A DNA stretch of 64,000 bases from an uncultured Rhodospirillaceae bacterium (GTDB taxonomy: Bacteria; Pseudomonadota; Alphaproteobacteria; Azospirillales; Azospirillaceae): positions 1-64,000 of the forward strand of contig CALBDS010000036.1 in the NCBI GenBank assembly GCA_937927415.1. The letters are read 5' to 3'. Of this stretch, positions 51,209-59,699 are shown piece after piece. The stretch's first letter is position 1. Each line of letters starts with the position of its first letter. A program made the position numbers and the translations under genes. The notes under the pieces are model-generated. The model was not told where the DNA came from and did not search any database. It was given only the letters and a program-made list of their open reading frames with translations.

Positions 51209-52165
51209 ATGCTGCCCGCAACCACCCCGCTCCGCCCGCCGGCCGTCACCGCTGACGCCGAGCGGGCGGACGACTATGCCGCCGCCGCCCGCAGTCCCAA
51301 CACGCTGCGCGCCTACCGCTTCGACCTCCAAGACTTCGTTCGCTACTGCCGCCGCCGGGGCGACTCGGCGCTGCCCGCGACCGCCGCCACCGTGGCAGCC
51401 TATCTCGCCCACTTGGCCGACCTGGGGCGGAAGGTTTCGACGCTCGAACGCCGGCTCGCCGCGATCAGCCAAGCCCACCAGCATGCCGGGCATCCGTCCC
51501 CGACTCGGGAGGCCCACGTCCGAACCGTCCTCAAGGGCATACGCCGGACACACGGCACTGCCCCCGACGTTAAGGCGCCCATTCTGGTCGAAGACCTTCG
51601 GGCGATGATTGCAGCGCTTCCCGACCACCCGCGGAGCGTTCGCGACCGCGCCCTCCTGCTGCTGGGGTTTGCCGGCGGTTTCCGCCGATCCGAACTGACC
51701 GGCATGAGCCGCGCCGACATCGAGTTCTCCCGGGACGGGGTGATCGTCACCTTGCGCCGCTCCAAGACGGACCAAGAGGGGCAAGGCCGCCGCGTCGCGA
51801 TCCCCTACGGTTCCTCGCCCCAGACCTGCCCGGTGCGGGCGCTTCAAGATTGGCTCGCCACGGCCAAGATCAATAACGGGTTGGTGTTCCGGGCCGTCAC
51901 CCGCTCCGGTTTCGTCCAGCAACCGATGACGGCGCAGGCCGTTGCGCTGATCGTTAAGAAGGCAGCCAAGCAGGCGGGCCTCGATCCTGGCCGCTTCGCC
52001 GGCCACAGCCTTCGTGCCGGCCTCTGCACCGCCGCCGCACGCGCGGGTGTGTCGGAGCGCGCAATCATGAACCAGACTGGCCATCGAAGTGGCGCCACGC
52101 TGCGCCGGTACATCCGGGAGGGCAACCTCTTCACCGACAACGCGGCCGCCCGACTCGGCCTCTAA
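51209..52165 (+). CDS. Second tyrosine recombinase (XerC/D-like size)
   Basis: A 318-residue recombinase with a SAM-like core-binding domain (SPNTLRAYRFDLQDFVRYCRRRG) and a complete catalytic set: Arg in GFRRSEL, Lys in LRRSKTDQEG, HSLRAG, His in TGHRS and Tyr in LRRYIREG. It is much shorter than the integrase at the left end. It may come from a nested element or serve a separate recombination within the island. Confidence 0.9.
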   Translation: MLPATTPLRPPAVTADAERADDYAAAARSPNTLRAYRFDLQDFVRYCRRRGDSALPATAATVAAYLAHLADLGRKVSTLERRLAAISQAHQHAGHPSPTREAHVRTVLKGIRRTHGTAPDVKAPILVEDLRAMIAALPDHPRSVRDRALLLLGFAGGFRRSELTGMSRADIEFSRDGVIVTLRRSKTDQEGQGRRVAIPYGSSPQTCPVRALQDWLATAKINNGLVFRAVTRSGFVQQPMTAQAVALIVKKAAKQAGLDPGRFAGHSLRAGLCTAAARAGVSERAIMNQTGHRSGATLRRYIREGNLFTDNAAARLGL

Positions 52166-52575
52166 CTGCGTCCCGCCACCCAACACGCAAGGGACCACGC
52201 GGATACCGCCATCAGCCGAAAAGCGCCGTTCTGTGGGAGGCTAAATCTTTGAAAACGCAAGGAATAAATCAGACCTTCCTCGCAAGAAGGGCTTTTCTCA
52301 GCGACCGACGACCTCCAGCTCAGCCCGCCGATAAACCACCCTAAATCACTGAACAAGAGCCTTGATGAGCGGCCATCGCAATGGATGCGTCAACATCTTG
52401 TGGGATATCGGCACGTCGTGCATGTACGCTGACTGCACCACTGTTCCTAGTTCCTCCATAGCCGAGCACATAGGGAGGTGTTCACCGGCGGCAGGGTAAA
52501 CAGTGTGGAAGGGGGGCTGGTGCGGTACTGGGCATTGCCCTATTCTTCGGCGGCGTTGCGGAAGGGGATGTTACT
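52166..52575. other. Gene-free stretch before the HEPN-ATPase pair
   Basis: These 410 bases contain no frame with support on either strand. Base composition shifts from GC-rich to more AT-rich, consistent with a junction between modules. The promoter of the following pair should lie here. No clear repeats or boundary signals were found. Confidence 0.5.
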
Positions 52576-53025
52576 GTGGCGAAGGTGATCTCGACAGCTT
52601 CGGAACTGGAGAAATCAGCGAAAGATCACCGACGTGCCTGTCAGGGGCCCACATCCAGCCATCGCATGCTGTTGTACTATGCGGTGGAAACCAGCCTCAA
52701 AGCGTTAATCGCGAAAAATGAGAAGCTGAACGACAGCAAGGAAGTGATGGACTTCGTCGAGGGCCACCCCGTGGGCAAGGCCAACAAAGGTCCAAATCTG
52801 GGGCATCGTCTAGATGTACTCTGCGACTGTGCGAAACTCGATGCGAGCGAAAAGGGCACGATACCAGCCCAGACATTCCAAGTGCGTGGAAATAACCATT
52901 TCGCTCACCAGATGCATGAGGTATGGCGGTACGGCGCGACCGTCGATCCCCGCGACTACCCGAATCAGATGCACGAGTGGCTCAAGCATTTGCTGGGCGT
53001 CATCAAGGAGAAGCTCTCCCAATGA
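52576..53025 (+). CDS. HEPN-like protein, partner of the dual-ATPase protein
   Basis: A 149-residue all-helical protein. Helix one carries the HEPN-like phrase SSHRMLLYYAVETSLKALIAK (28-47), then the typical LGHRLDVL (75-82), and R104-GNNHFA-H111, which fits a relaxed R-x4-6-H nuclease motif of HEPN ribonucleases. GTG start with GGAAGGGG upstream. The stop overlaps the next start (ATGA), so the two proteins are made together. An RNase toxin controlled by the ATPase is inferred. Confidence 0.6.
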   Translation: MAKVISTASELEKSAKDHRRACQGPTSSHRMLLYYAVETSLKALIAKNEKLNDSKEVMDFVEGHPVGKANKGPNLGHRLDVLCDCAKLDASEKGTIPAQTFQVRGNNHFAHQMHEVWRYGATVDPRDYPNQMHEWLKHLLGVIKEKLSQ

Positions 53026-55772
53026 ACGATAGCAGGCTTCTCTACAGTCCGAGTGATGTTAGGGACCGGTTCCTCGAATGGGCCGAGACCTGCCCGGATG
53101 CAAGACCCGCCAATGCGGTCCTATATGCCCGGCCGATGGCTGACAAGGTGCTTCTTGGGTGCACCGAAACAGCGAATTTGACCGCCATCGGTGACTGGTT
53201 GGAGGACCTGTTCGGCCCCCGCTATGATCGCCGCGGCAATCTTATCATCCTGGAAAGTAGCGCCGGATTTTCCCGCCTGCTGCCCATTGAAATTGAGCAG
53301 GACGACGAGGACGAAACCCCGCACTTTCTCCAGCGCCCCCGCTTGGCCCCACCCAAAGTCGTTTGGTTCGGCGCGGCGAAGGATTTCCCAGAAAACGTCG
53401 AAAGCCTAGAGGGATATCCGCCCGTTATCTGTTTCCATGCCTATAAGGGCGGAGTGGGACGCACTACGGCTGCACTGGCGCTTGCGGTGGGGCTGAGCGA
53501 GAAAGTCCCTGTGCTCTTGGTAGACTTCGACCTTGAAGCACCGGGGTTGAGCATCCTCTATCACAGCCGTCAGCCCAATCCCGCCATTTCAGCGGCTGAT
53601 CTGCTGACGCTCGCCCACGGTGATGCTTCTCCGAATTGCAATGAGACCGTCGATCTGATCGCCAGCCGCCTGCGCGATCAGGCGGAAGGAAGCCTGTACG
53701 TTCTGCCGGCTTTCCGCTGGAGACAAGACGAGGTCGGGTCGGCGGGATATCTGGACATTACTCCGGACGACCTGACCCAAAGCACACGGCGCTCGCCGTA
53801 TCTTCTGGGCTCGTTGCTCGCCCGCATCGGCGCAGGCATAGGTGCTGGAGTCGTTCTGGTGGATATGCGGGCGGGGCTGACCGACTTGGCCGCTGCCCTG
53901 TTGCTCGATCCGAGAATGCACCACATACAGCTGACCACCCTAAATGGTCAGGCCATTGAGGGAACACGGTCGGTGCTAAAAGAGCTTGGCAAGGCTGCCG
54001 GCAGGGCTCCTTCTCGCATCCCAATTTCGATTCCCGCCATCGTACTGAACCAGATTCCTATATTGCTCCAGGGGTCGTCCGTCGAAATCGGTGCCTTGGA
54101 AAAGCTACAGGAAGTAGTAGCAAACTGCTACCCACGCCCTCGGGCTGAACCCGAGACGGACTTGGATATTGTGGAAGCGGACCAGGGTGCATTCGTTGCG
54201 CGGATAAATTACGCCGCTGAACTAGCAGCGCTCCCATCCGACTGGAGCAAGGCGCTGACCGCAATCCGCGGCAGTGGGTTGCCCAATCTTATTGCTAGAG
54301 ATCTGGAGGGCTTCCTGCCTGGGCCCTTCATTGGACAGCCGGCAGTGCATACACGGGCCAACGGAGCGACCGAGTCACCCGACGTCCGTGCTCAGCGATT
54401 GGCCGACTATGCCGAGCGTTTGACCTACGCAGAACAAGGCACGGAAACGGACTTTCTCAAGACAAAGGCATTACAGAGATTGGCCGCCGACGCGGTCTCA
54501 GCACCACCGGTTGCCGTTCTTGTGGGCGCACGAGGGGCAGGCAAGACTTTCACCTGCATGCGGCTCGTCGAATTTGGCAACTGGAGCCGCTTCGTCGCGG
54601 CTGTACAGGGCACCGAGAACAGCGTATCCGCAACCATGCTGCCGGTCTTCTGGTCGGCCCACCTGCAACCTGAACCGCAGAGCACACATCTGCGGCAACG
54701 GTCAGAGCTTTCGGCGCGGTTGGGGAACGAACCGCCGCCCGATTTGACGGGGATGGAGAGCCTTGCACATGAGTTGTTTGCCAACGCCGAGAGCCCGAAG
54801 GAGTTCCGGGATGTATGGCTGGAACTGATCGCCCGTAGCGCTGGTGCACAAAGCTGGGTTCAACTGATCGAGCAGTGTGCTACGTCAGAAAAGCTAGTTG
54901 CGGTCATCGACGGCTTCGAGAATCTCTTTCCGCAGTTTCAGACCGAACAGGTGCAGCAGAAGGCCATTCGTTCAATTCTCCAGGATGTCCCTCCTTTCCT
55001 TCGGCAGCTTCCTGGCCGCCCAATTGGACTGATTGTAGCGACCCGTCGTGACATTGTCGGTGCCGCCATATTGCAGAATATTGAGCAATTCCTCGACTCG
55101 CACGCGCCCTACCGGTTGCGCTGGAACTGGGCTGAAGCCTCCGCTCTAGTCGCGTGGATAGCCCGCAATTCCCAAATTCTTGAGTTGTCGGAGCAGGACA
55201 TCGCAGGTTTTCCAGACTTGCGGCAAGCTGATCGAGAGGAAATGCTGCGTCCGCTATGGGGGCTTAAGGTAGGTGGAGACGATTCCAATGAAGCCCGCTC
55301 GTTGGAATGGGTCATGTCCTATCTGTCTGACTTCAACGGACAGCTTCAGGCGCGCGATTTGGTAAGGTTTCTCAGCGTTGCCGCAAAAGGTAGCATATTG
55401 GCAAAGCGTCCAGATAATCGCGTACTTGCTCCGAGCGCAATGCGTAGAGCTATCGAAGATTGCAGCCGGGAGCGTGTGAAGGAGATCAAGGATGAGAATC
55501 CAGCCTTAAAAGGCATTTTCGACCGCCTGTCACAGGCTTCCGACGACTTTAAGTTCATCCCCGTTGCTCCCGAAGGTTTGGCCCGGCTGGGACTGAACCG
55601 TGAGGACATCGATCACTTGTCACTGAATGGAGCGATTTTCCTGTCAAAAGGGGAGTACTATATTCCCGAGATTATGCGAGTTGGCCTCGGGTTCCGCTAC
55701 AAGGGCGGTGCGCGTAGAAAGGTGGTTGGGCTGATGCGGGAGGCTGCCGCACGTAATAAGGCCGGCTTCTGA
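53022..55772 (+). CDS. KGGVGR-type ATPase fused to a second P-loop NTPase
   Basis: A 916-residue protein. Residues 1-135 form an unassigned N-terminal domain. A ParA/MinD-like domain follows with a variant deviant Walker A, KGGVGRTT (142-149), and LLVDFDLEAPG (165-175). A second NTPase has Walker A GARGAGKT (502-509) and Walker B VAVIDGFEN with D630, with a helical C-terminal region resembling STAND/AAA sensors. Codon use is more AT-rich than in neighbours. A sensor-effector role in phage defence, with the HEPN-like protein, is inferred from architecture and context. Confidence 0.7.
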   Translation: MNDSRLLYSPSDVRDRFLEWAETCPDARPANAVLYARPMADKVLLGCTETANLTAIGDWLEDLFGPRYDRRGNLIILESSAGFSRLLPIEIEQDDEDETPHFLQRPRLAPPKVVWFGAAKDFPENVESLEGYPPVICFHAYKGGVGRTTAALALAVGLSEKVPVLLVDFDLEAPGLSILYHSRQPNPAISAADLLTLAHGDASPNCNETVDLIASRLRDQAEGSLYVLPAFRWRQDEVGSAGYLDITPDDLTQSTRRSPYLLGSLLARIGAGIGAGVVLVDMRAGLTDLAAALLLDPRMHHIQLTTLNGQAIEGTRSVLKELGKAAGRAPSRIPISIPAIVLNQIPILLQGSSVEIGALEKLQEVVANCYPRPRAEPETDLDIVEADQGAFVARINYAAELAALPSDWSKALTAIRGSGLPNLIARDLEGFLPGPFIGQPAVHTRANGATESPDVRAQRLADYAERLTYAEQGTETDFLKTKALQRLAADAVSAPPVAVLVGARGAGKTFTCMRLVEFGNWSRFVAAVQGTENSVSATMLPVFWSAHLQPEPQSTHLRQRSELSARLGNEPPPDLTGMESLAHELFANAESPKEFRDVWLELIARSAGAQSWVQLIEQCATSEKLVAVIDGFENLFPQFQTEQVQQKAIRSILQDVPPFLRQLPGRPIGLIVATRRDIVGAAILQNIEQFLDSHAPYRLRWNWAEASALVAWIARNSQILELSEQDIAGFPDLRQADREEMLRPLWGLKVGGDDSNEARSLEWVMSYLSDFNGQLQARDLVRFLSVAAKGSILAKRPDNRVLAPSAMRRAIEDCSRERVKEIKDENPALKGIFDRLSQASDDFKFIPVAPEGLARLGLNREDIDHLSLNGAIFLSKGEYYIPEIMRVGLGFRYKGGARRKVVGLMREAAARNKAGF

Positions 55773-55781
55773 AGCCGGCCT
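55759..55781 (+). terminator. 10-bp hairpin over the ATPase stop codon
   Basis: AGGCCGGCTT (55759-55768) and AAGCCGGCCT (55772-55781) pair perfectly around a CTG loop that contains the start of the stop codon. There is no U-tract. It probably marks the transcript end of the HEPN-ATPase pair. Confidence 0.5.
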
Positions 55782-56226
55782 AACCAGCCTCCGCCGCTCC
55801 AGTTGGGCCAGTTCTGTTTCGATTTCTGCAGGCGAGAGGTGATGTTCTCAGGTGTCATCACTTTTCGCCTTTCAGCACAGGGCGCATTGCCTCCAATACG
55901 TATTGAAGTGAGCATTGCCCCTTCCTCCGCCGCACAGCGATCCATCGCTCGCGAAGCAATTCACCTGTATGTCCTTGCTCCAAAGCCCTGCTACAATCCG
56001 GACCCCGGCAGCGTATGGAGTGGGCCCAACGCTAGGCGGTGTCAGGGTCGGCTGGAAACTGGGTGAGAATCCTGGCGCCCCAGCCACATCTTCCCAAAGT
56101 GCCCAAACCAAAATCACGCAGTCCAGTCGGATCGACATGATGGACGGTTCGTGCTTTGATTGAAAAAGCCTATGGCTGACATCGGTCAGCGGGCGTCCGG
56201 CATGAACCGCGGAAGATGGCTTGGAA
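55773..56226. other. Island right end and junction
   Basis: No supported gene. The left part includes a perfect 12-base palindrome CAATACGTATTG (55894-55905) and weak frames on the minus strand that could be relics (one reads SPAEIETELAQLERRRLVR). attR is at 56067-56086, after which the sequence is the presumed native downstream flank of tRNA-Gln. Confidence 0.5.
56067..56086. repeat. attR: island right attachment site
   Basis: An exact copy of the final 20 bases of tRNA-Gln (43478-43497). The bases upstream do not form a tRNA, so this is a duplicated 3-prime fragment left by integration. Confidence 0.9.
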
Positions 56227-57828
56227 ATGGCGGATGATACCGTCCGATCGGTGCGTCCGGGGGATGTCTTCAGGATTGATGGGCGGTTCCTCGGGCAACG
56301 CATCGACGAGGACCATATCGATTACCTGACGGTTCATTACGACACATATTCCCCCGGTCTTGCCCATGTCGTGGACATTCTCGACGACGGAATGATCGTC
56401 GATCTGTGGGGGCACCGTTTCCATACATCGGTTTGCGCCGACGAAATCCGCCCGCTTGGCTTCCTTGCCCGTCTTCTTGCTCCCGAGAGGTTGGGGGAGG
56501 CCCTTCTCCGCCGCGAGGTCGAAGCCGGTACAGTGCTCATCAGTACCGGCCGGATATCGTTTTCACGGCAACCGCTGGTCCGTCTGTGGGTGCGGGCAAC
56601 CTATGGCCGGCTGCCCGTTCTGGAGGCGCTGGGAGGGCGGATCCGCTTGCCCGTGATAAGAAGGATCAAATCCCGCCTGCGCTATTGGTTCGGCCGGATG
56701 GGGATCATGCCGCGGGCCCCCGGGTTTCTTGATCATGGCATGTTGATCGATTGCATCGGCATGACTGTGGAATTCGATTATTCGGGCAAGCACCGCCGCT
56801 TTTGGCTGGATCGAATTTTATTGCATAAGAACCATTCGATTCATCTCGTCGGCATTGATCTTGATGCCGACGAGCAAAGGACATTCCGGCTGGATAGGAT
56901 TTTCTCCTTGTCCATTACCGGTCTCGGCGATGTGGCGGGGTATAGGCTTTACGGGGAACTCGAGACTCTGCTCTTGCGCCGTGAAGGATGGCTCCGGTAT
57001 GAGGGCCGGGTCGCCGGGCGCGCCCTGTCCAGGATGCGAACACGGGTGCTCGCCATCTGGAAAGAGGCGAGCAACCTTCTTGCCGCCCTTCGCACGATGC
57101 GGCTCAGGGCCATTGGGAGAGAGGCGCGCGTTCAGGTCACCGCCATCACCCCGGAAACCGGAAAGCCCCGGCAGACCTTACGCCCCCCGGCCCGGACGCA
57201 CATCCGGCAGACGACCGGGCCGGCGGATATGCCGGCTTGGCGGCGCCGGCTTTTACGGGCCATCGAGGCCGCCAGCTCGGGCGAATACGAGCAGGTCACC
57301 TGTCTGTTGCCCATGAACATCGTGCTAAAAACCCAGCCATCAAGGTGCCGGCCATTTTTGCAGCATCTCATGGCATTGACGCTGGAGGAGGCCAAGGCCG
57401 ACCCGTCGGGTCATCCCATGACCGTGTCGATTCTGACCGAGGCTCTCGCCATCAGTCCCGATCTGTCCATGCCGATCTCTCAGTCGAAACGCTTCGAGGC
57501 TGGCATGCTCCTGACCCGGATAGGGAACCTTCTGCCAGGATCAAAGCGGATATGGGTCCATGCGTGGCGACGCAGCACCACCGATGCCCGTCTGTTGCTG
57601 TGTGAGAGTTACCTGACGTCAGTCTACCATGTCGGGTATAGCAACGATCCCATCCATGAAAGCCCCTTGGCCGATCCGCCGCGGCAATGGGGGTTCTATC
57701 GCACGGGCTGTTACTTCATCGCCCACTGGGACGATCTCCGCTTCCGGGTTGACTCATCGTCGGTCCCAAAGCTCATGGCCATTCTGGCGTGGTGGGACGC
57801 ACAGAACGGTGAGGGTTTCCAGCAGTAA
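56227..57828 (+). CDS. Hypothetical protein with WYL-like segment
   Basis: A 533-residue protein without a recognised overall family. Residues about 172-245 (IDCIGMTVEFDYSGKHRRFWLD ... RTFRLDRIFSLSITGLGDV) resemble a WYL ligand-binding fold, ending in the typical FRLDRI. The N-terminal 60 residues and the C-terminal 200 residues are unassigned. No helix-turn-helix is visible. It lies just outside the island. The ATG at 56227 is preferred to a TTG two codons upstream. Confidence 0.6.
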   Translation: MADDTVRSVRPGDVFRIDGRFLGQRIDEDHIDYLTVHYDTYSPGLAHVVDILDDGMIVDLWGHRFHTSVCADEIRPLGFLARLLAPERLGEALLRREVEAGTVLISTGRISFSRQPLVRLWVRATYGRLPVLEALGGRIRLPVIRRIKSRLRYWFGRMGIMPRAPGFLDHGMLIDCIGMTVEFDYSGKHRRFWLDRILLHKNHSIHLVGIDLDADEQRTFRLDRIFSLSITGLGDVAGYRLYGELETLLLRREGWLRYEGRVAGRALSRMRTRVLAIWKEASNLLAALRTMRLRAIGREARVQVTAITPETGKPRQTLRPPARTHIRQTTGPADMPAWRRRLLRAIEAASSGEYEQVTCLLPMNIVLKTQPSRCRPFLQHLMALTLEEAKADPSGHPMTVSILTEALAISPDLSMPISQSKRFEAGMLLTRIGNLLPGSKRIWVHAWRRSTTDARLLLCESYLTSVYHVGYSNDPIHESPLADPPRQWGFYRTGCYFIAHWDDLRFRVDSSSVPKLMAILAWWDAQNGEGFQQ

Positions 57829-57853
57829 ACAAAAGCCGCTCCCCCGGCATGGA

Positions 57854-57888
57854 GGGCAGGCCAATGCATGTATGGCCCCGGCCTGCCC
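57854..57888. terminator. Bidirectional hairpin between convergent genes
   Basis: GGGCAGGCC (57854-57862) pairs perfectly with GGCCTGCCC (57880-57888), midway between the WYL-like gene and the converging universal stress gene. It likely stops transcription from both sides. Confidence 0.5.
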
Positions 57889-57902
57889 GGCTTCCCTTAT
57901 CC

Positions 57903-58736
57903 TCAGTGGGACATCAGCACCGGAATGGTCATCTGGCGCAGGATGTGGCGGGTGTTGCTGCCGCGGTTGAACAGGGGGAAGGCCCCGGCGCTGTAGCCGC
58001 CGAAACCACCCATCACCAGCAGGTCCGACCCCTCGTCCGACGCGCGCGACAGCACGGCGTCCATGGGCAGGATGTTCTGTACGGTCATGCGTTCCCGCTT
58101 GGCCTCGATCCCATGGCTGGCAAGGTGTTCCAGAATGTCCACCTGCGGCACCGCACCGGAATCGGCCACCGTATCGCGCGGCGGGTGCAAGGCCAGAACC
58201 AGAACGGATTTGGCCTGCTTCATCACCGGGATGGCGTCGTTGATGGCGCGGGCGGCCTCGCGGCTGGCGTTCCAGGCGATGATGACCCGCTCGCCCACCA
58301 CCGGGAACTGACCGGCGAACGGCACCACCAGCACCGGGCGCCCGGCGTTCAGCAGCACCTCTTCCACCAGCGACGGGGGCACGCGGTTGTCGCCGCCCTG
58401 TTCGTGCTGGCCCAGCACCACAAGGTCGGTGTAACGGGCGCAGATGACCGTTTCGCCGATCACATGGCCGTATTCCCCATGGGAAAGCTGCCACCAGCGC
58501 GCCGTCACGCCGGCATCCGCCGCCGCGGCCTCGAAAATCGCCTTCACCCGCTGGGCGGCGGCCAGAAGGTGGTCGCTGGCGCGCCGCGCCACCAGGCTGG
58601 GGCCGGAGTTTTCGCTCTGGGCGAACAGGCCGGTGACCGTCGCCCCGCAGGACTGGGCCAGCCGCAACGCCACGCCCAGCCGCTCACCGCAGCGTTCACC
58701 CTCGTCCAGATGCACCAGAATGTTCTTGTAGCCCAT
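57903..58736 (-). CDS. Universal stress protein, two tandem UspA domains
   Basis: A 277-residue cytoplasmic protein. The first UspA domain starts MGYKNILVHLDEGERC, and the second (about 150 onward) starts at ERVIIAWNASREAARAINDA and ends with LLVMGGFGGYSAGAFPLF, a G-rich ATP-loop-like motif. The double-domain form is common in proteobacteria. The start at MGYKNIL is set by the domain. It lies downstream of the liu operon. Confidence 0.9.
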   Translation of the reverse strand: MGYKNILVHLDEGERCGERLGVALRLAQSCGATVTGLFAQSENSGPSLVARRASDHLLAAAQRVKAIFEAAAADAGVTARWWQLSHGEYGHVIGETVICARYTDLVVLGQHEQGGDNRVPPSLVEEVLLNAGRPVLVVPFAGQFPVVGERVIIAWNASREAARAINDAIPVMKQAKSVLVLALHPPRDTVADSGAVPQVDILEHLASHGIEAKRERMTVQNILPMDAVLSRASDEGSDLLVMGGFGGYSAGAFPLFNRGSNTRHILRQMTIPVLMSH

Positions 58737-58796
58737 GACCGTTTCCTCTTTTCCCTGTCCCTGTTCCACCCTTTTGCGGGTGTCCCGGCCCCATCC

Positions 58797-59699
58797 TTAG
58801 GCGCAGCCGCGGGCGCGGGCAACCTTGGATGCGGAAGGTCTGCCCAGATAGCCGCTGATGAACGCCCCGGCGTCCACCAGCCGGTCCAGGTCCACGCCGG
58901 TCGCGATGCCCAGCCCGTTGAGCATGTAGAGCACATCCTCGCTCGCCACATTGCCCGAAGCTCCCTTGGCATAGGGGCATCCTCCCAGCCCGGCGACCGA
59001 GGAGTCCACCACCGCCACCCCCCTTTCGAGTGCGGCGAAGATGTTGGCCAGCGCCTGCCCATAGGTGTCGTGGAAATGCACGGCGATGCGGTCCAGGGGC
59101 ACCACACCGGCCACGGCGGCGATCATCGCCTGCGCCTTGCCGGGTGTGCCGGTGCCGATGGTGTCGCCCAGCGAGATCTCGTAACACCCCATGTCCAGAA
59201 GACGCCGGGACACGTCCGCCACCGCCGCCGGGGCGATCTCCCCCTCGTACGGGCAGCCCAGCACGCAGGAGACATAGCCGCGCACCGGCACGCCTGCCGC
59301 CTTGGCCCGCTCCATAACGGGAGCGAAGCGGTCCAGGCTCTCGGCGATGGAGCAATTGATGTTCTTGCGGGAGAAGCTCTCCGAGGCGGCGGCGAACACC
59401 GCCACCTCGTCGGCCCGGGCCGCCAGCGCGCCCTCCAGCCCCTTGTCGTTGGGGGTCAATGCGGCGTAGCGCACGCCTGGTTTCCGGTCGATCCCGGCGA
59501 AGACGGCGGCAGAGTCCGCCATCCGCGGCACCCATTTGGGCGACACGAAGCTGCCGGCCTCGATCACCGGCAGGCCGGCGGCGGACAGGCGGTTGACCAG
59601 TTCGATCTTGACCGCCAGCGGCACGTCCGCCGGTTCGTTCTGAAGGCCGTCGCGAGGGCCGACCTCCACCATCCGCACGCGGGGGGGAAGCGTGGTCAT
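58797..59699 (-). CDS. liuE: Hydroxymethylglutaryl-CoA lyase
   Basis: Cleaves HMG-CoA to acetoacetate and acetyl-CoA, the last step of leucine breakdown. Motifs: VEVGPRDGLQNE at the N-terminus, SCVLGCPYEGE, metal-binding VHFHDTYGQALAN and the signature Cys in GLGGCPYAKGASGN. Length is 300 residues. Its ATG overlaps the liuD stop by four bases. Confidence 0.94.
   Translation of the reverse strand: MTTLPPRVRMVEVGPRDGLQNEPADVPLAVKIELVNRLSAAGLPVIEAGSFVSPKWVPRMADSAAVFAGIDRKPGVRYAALTPNDKGLEGALAARADEVAVFAAASESFSRKNINCSIAESLDRFAPVMERAKAAGVPVRGYVSCVLGCPYEGEIAPAAVADVSRRLLDMGCYEISLGDTIGTGTPGKAQAMIAAVAGVVPLDRIAVHFHDTYGQALANIFAALERGVAVVDSSVAGLGGCPYAKGASGNVASEDVLYMLNGLGIATGVDLDRLVDAGAFISGYLGRPSASKVARARGCA

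Larger units (their letters stand above)
43478..56086. mobile_element. tRNA-Gln-integrated genomic island (about 12.6 kb)
   Basis: The element is bounded by an exact 20-base direct repeat. One copy is the 3-prime end of tRNA-Gln (43478-43497) and the other is at 56067-56086. A tyrosine integrase sits directly inside the left end and reads away from the tRNA. The interior carries recombinase, replication-like, nuclease and ATPase genes and none of the flanking core functions. Base and codon use vary inside it, with the 52.5-55.8 kb part distinctly more AT-rich. No conjugation genes or phage structural genes are seen. Confidence 0.9.

Noticed and set aside
52162..52356. 64-codon minus-strand frame after the second recombinase
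   Set aside because: No ribosome binding site, no family resemblance, and atypical composition.
55697..55945. 82-codon minus-strand frame at the island right end
   Set aside because: Overlaps the ATPase gene end and the hairpin; protein-like segments fall in different frames, so at most a relic.
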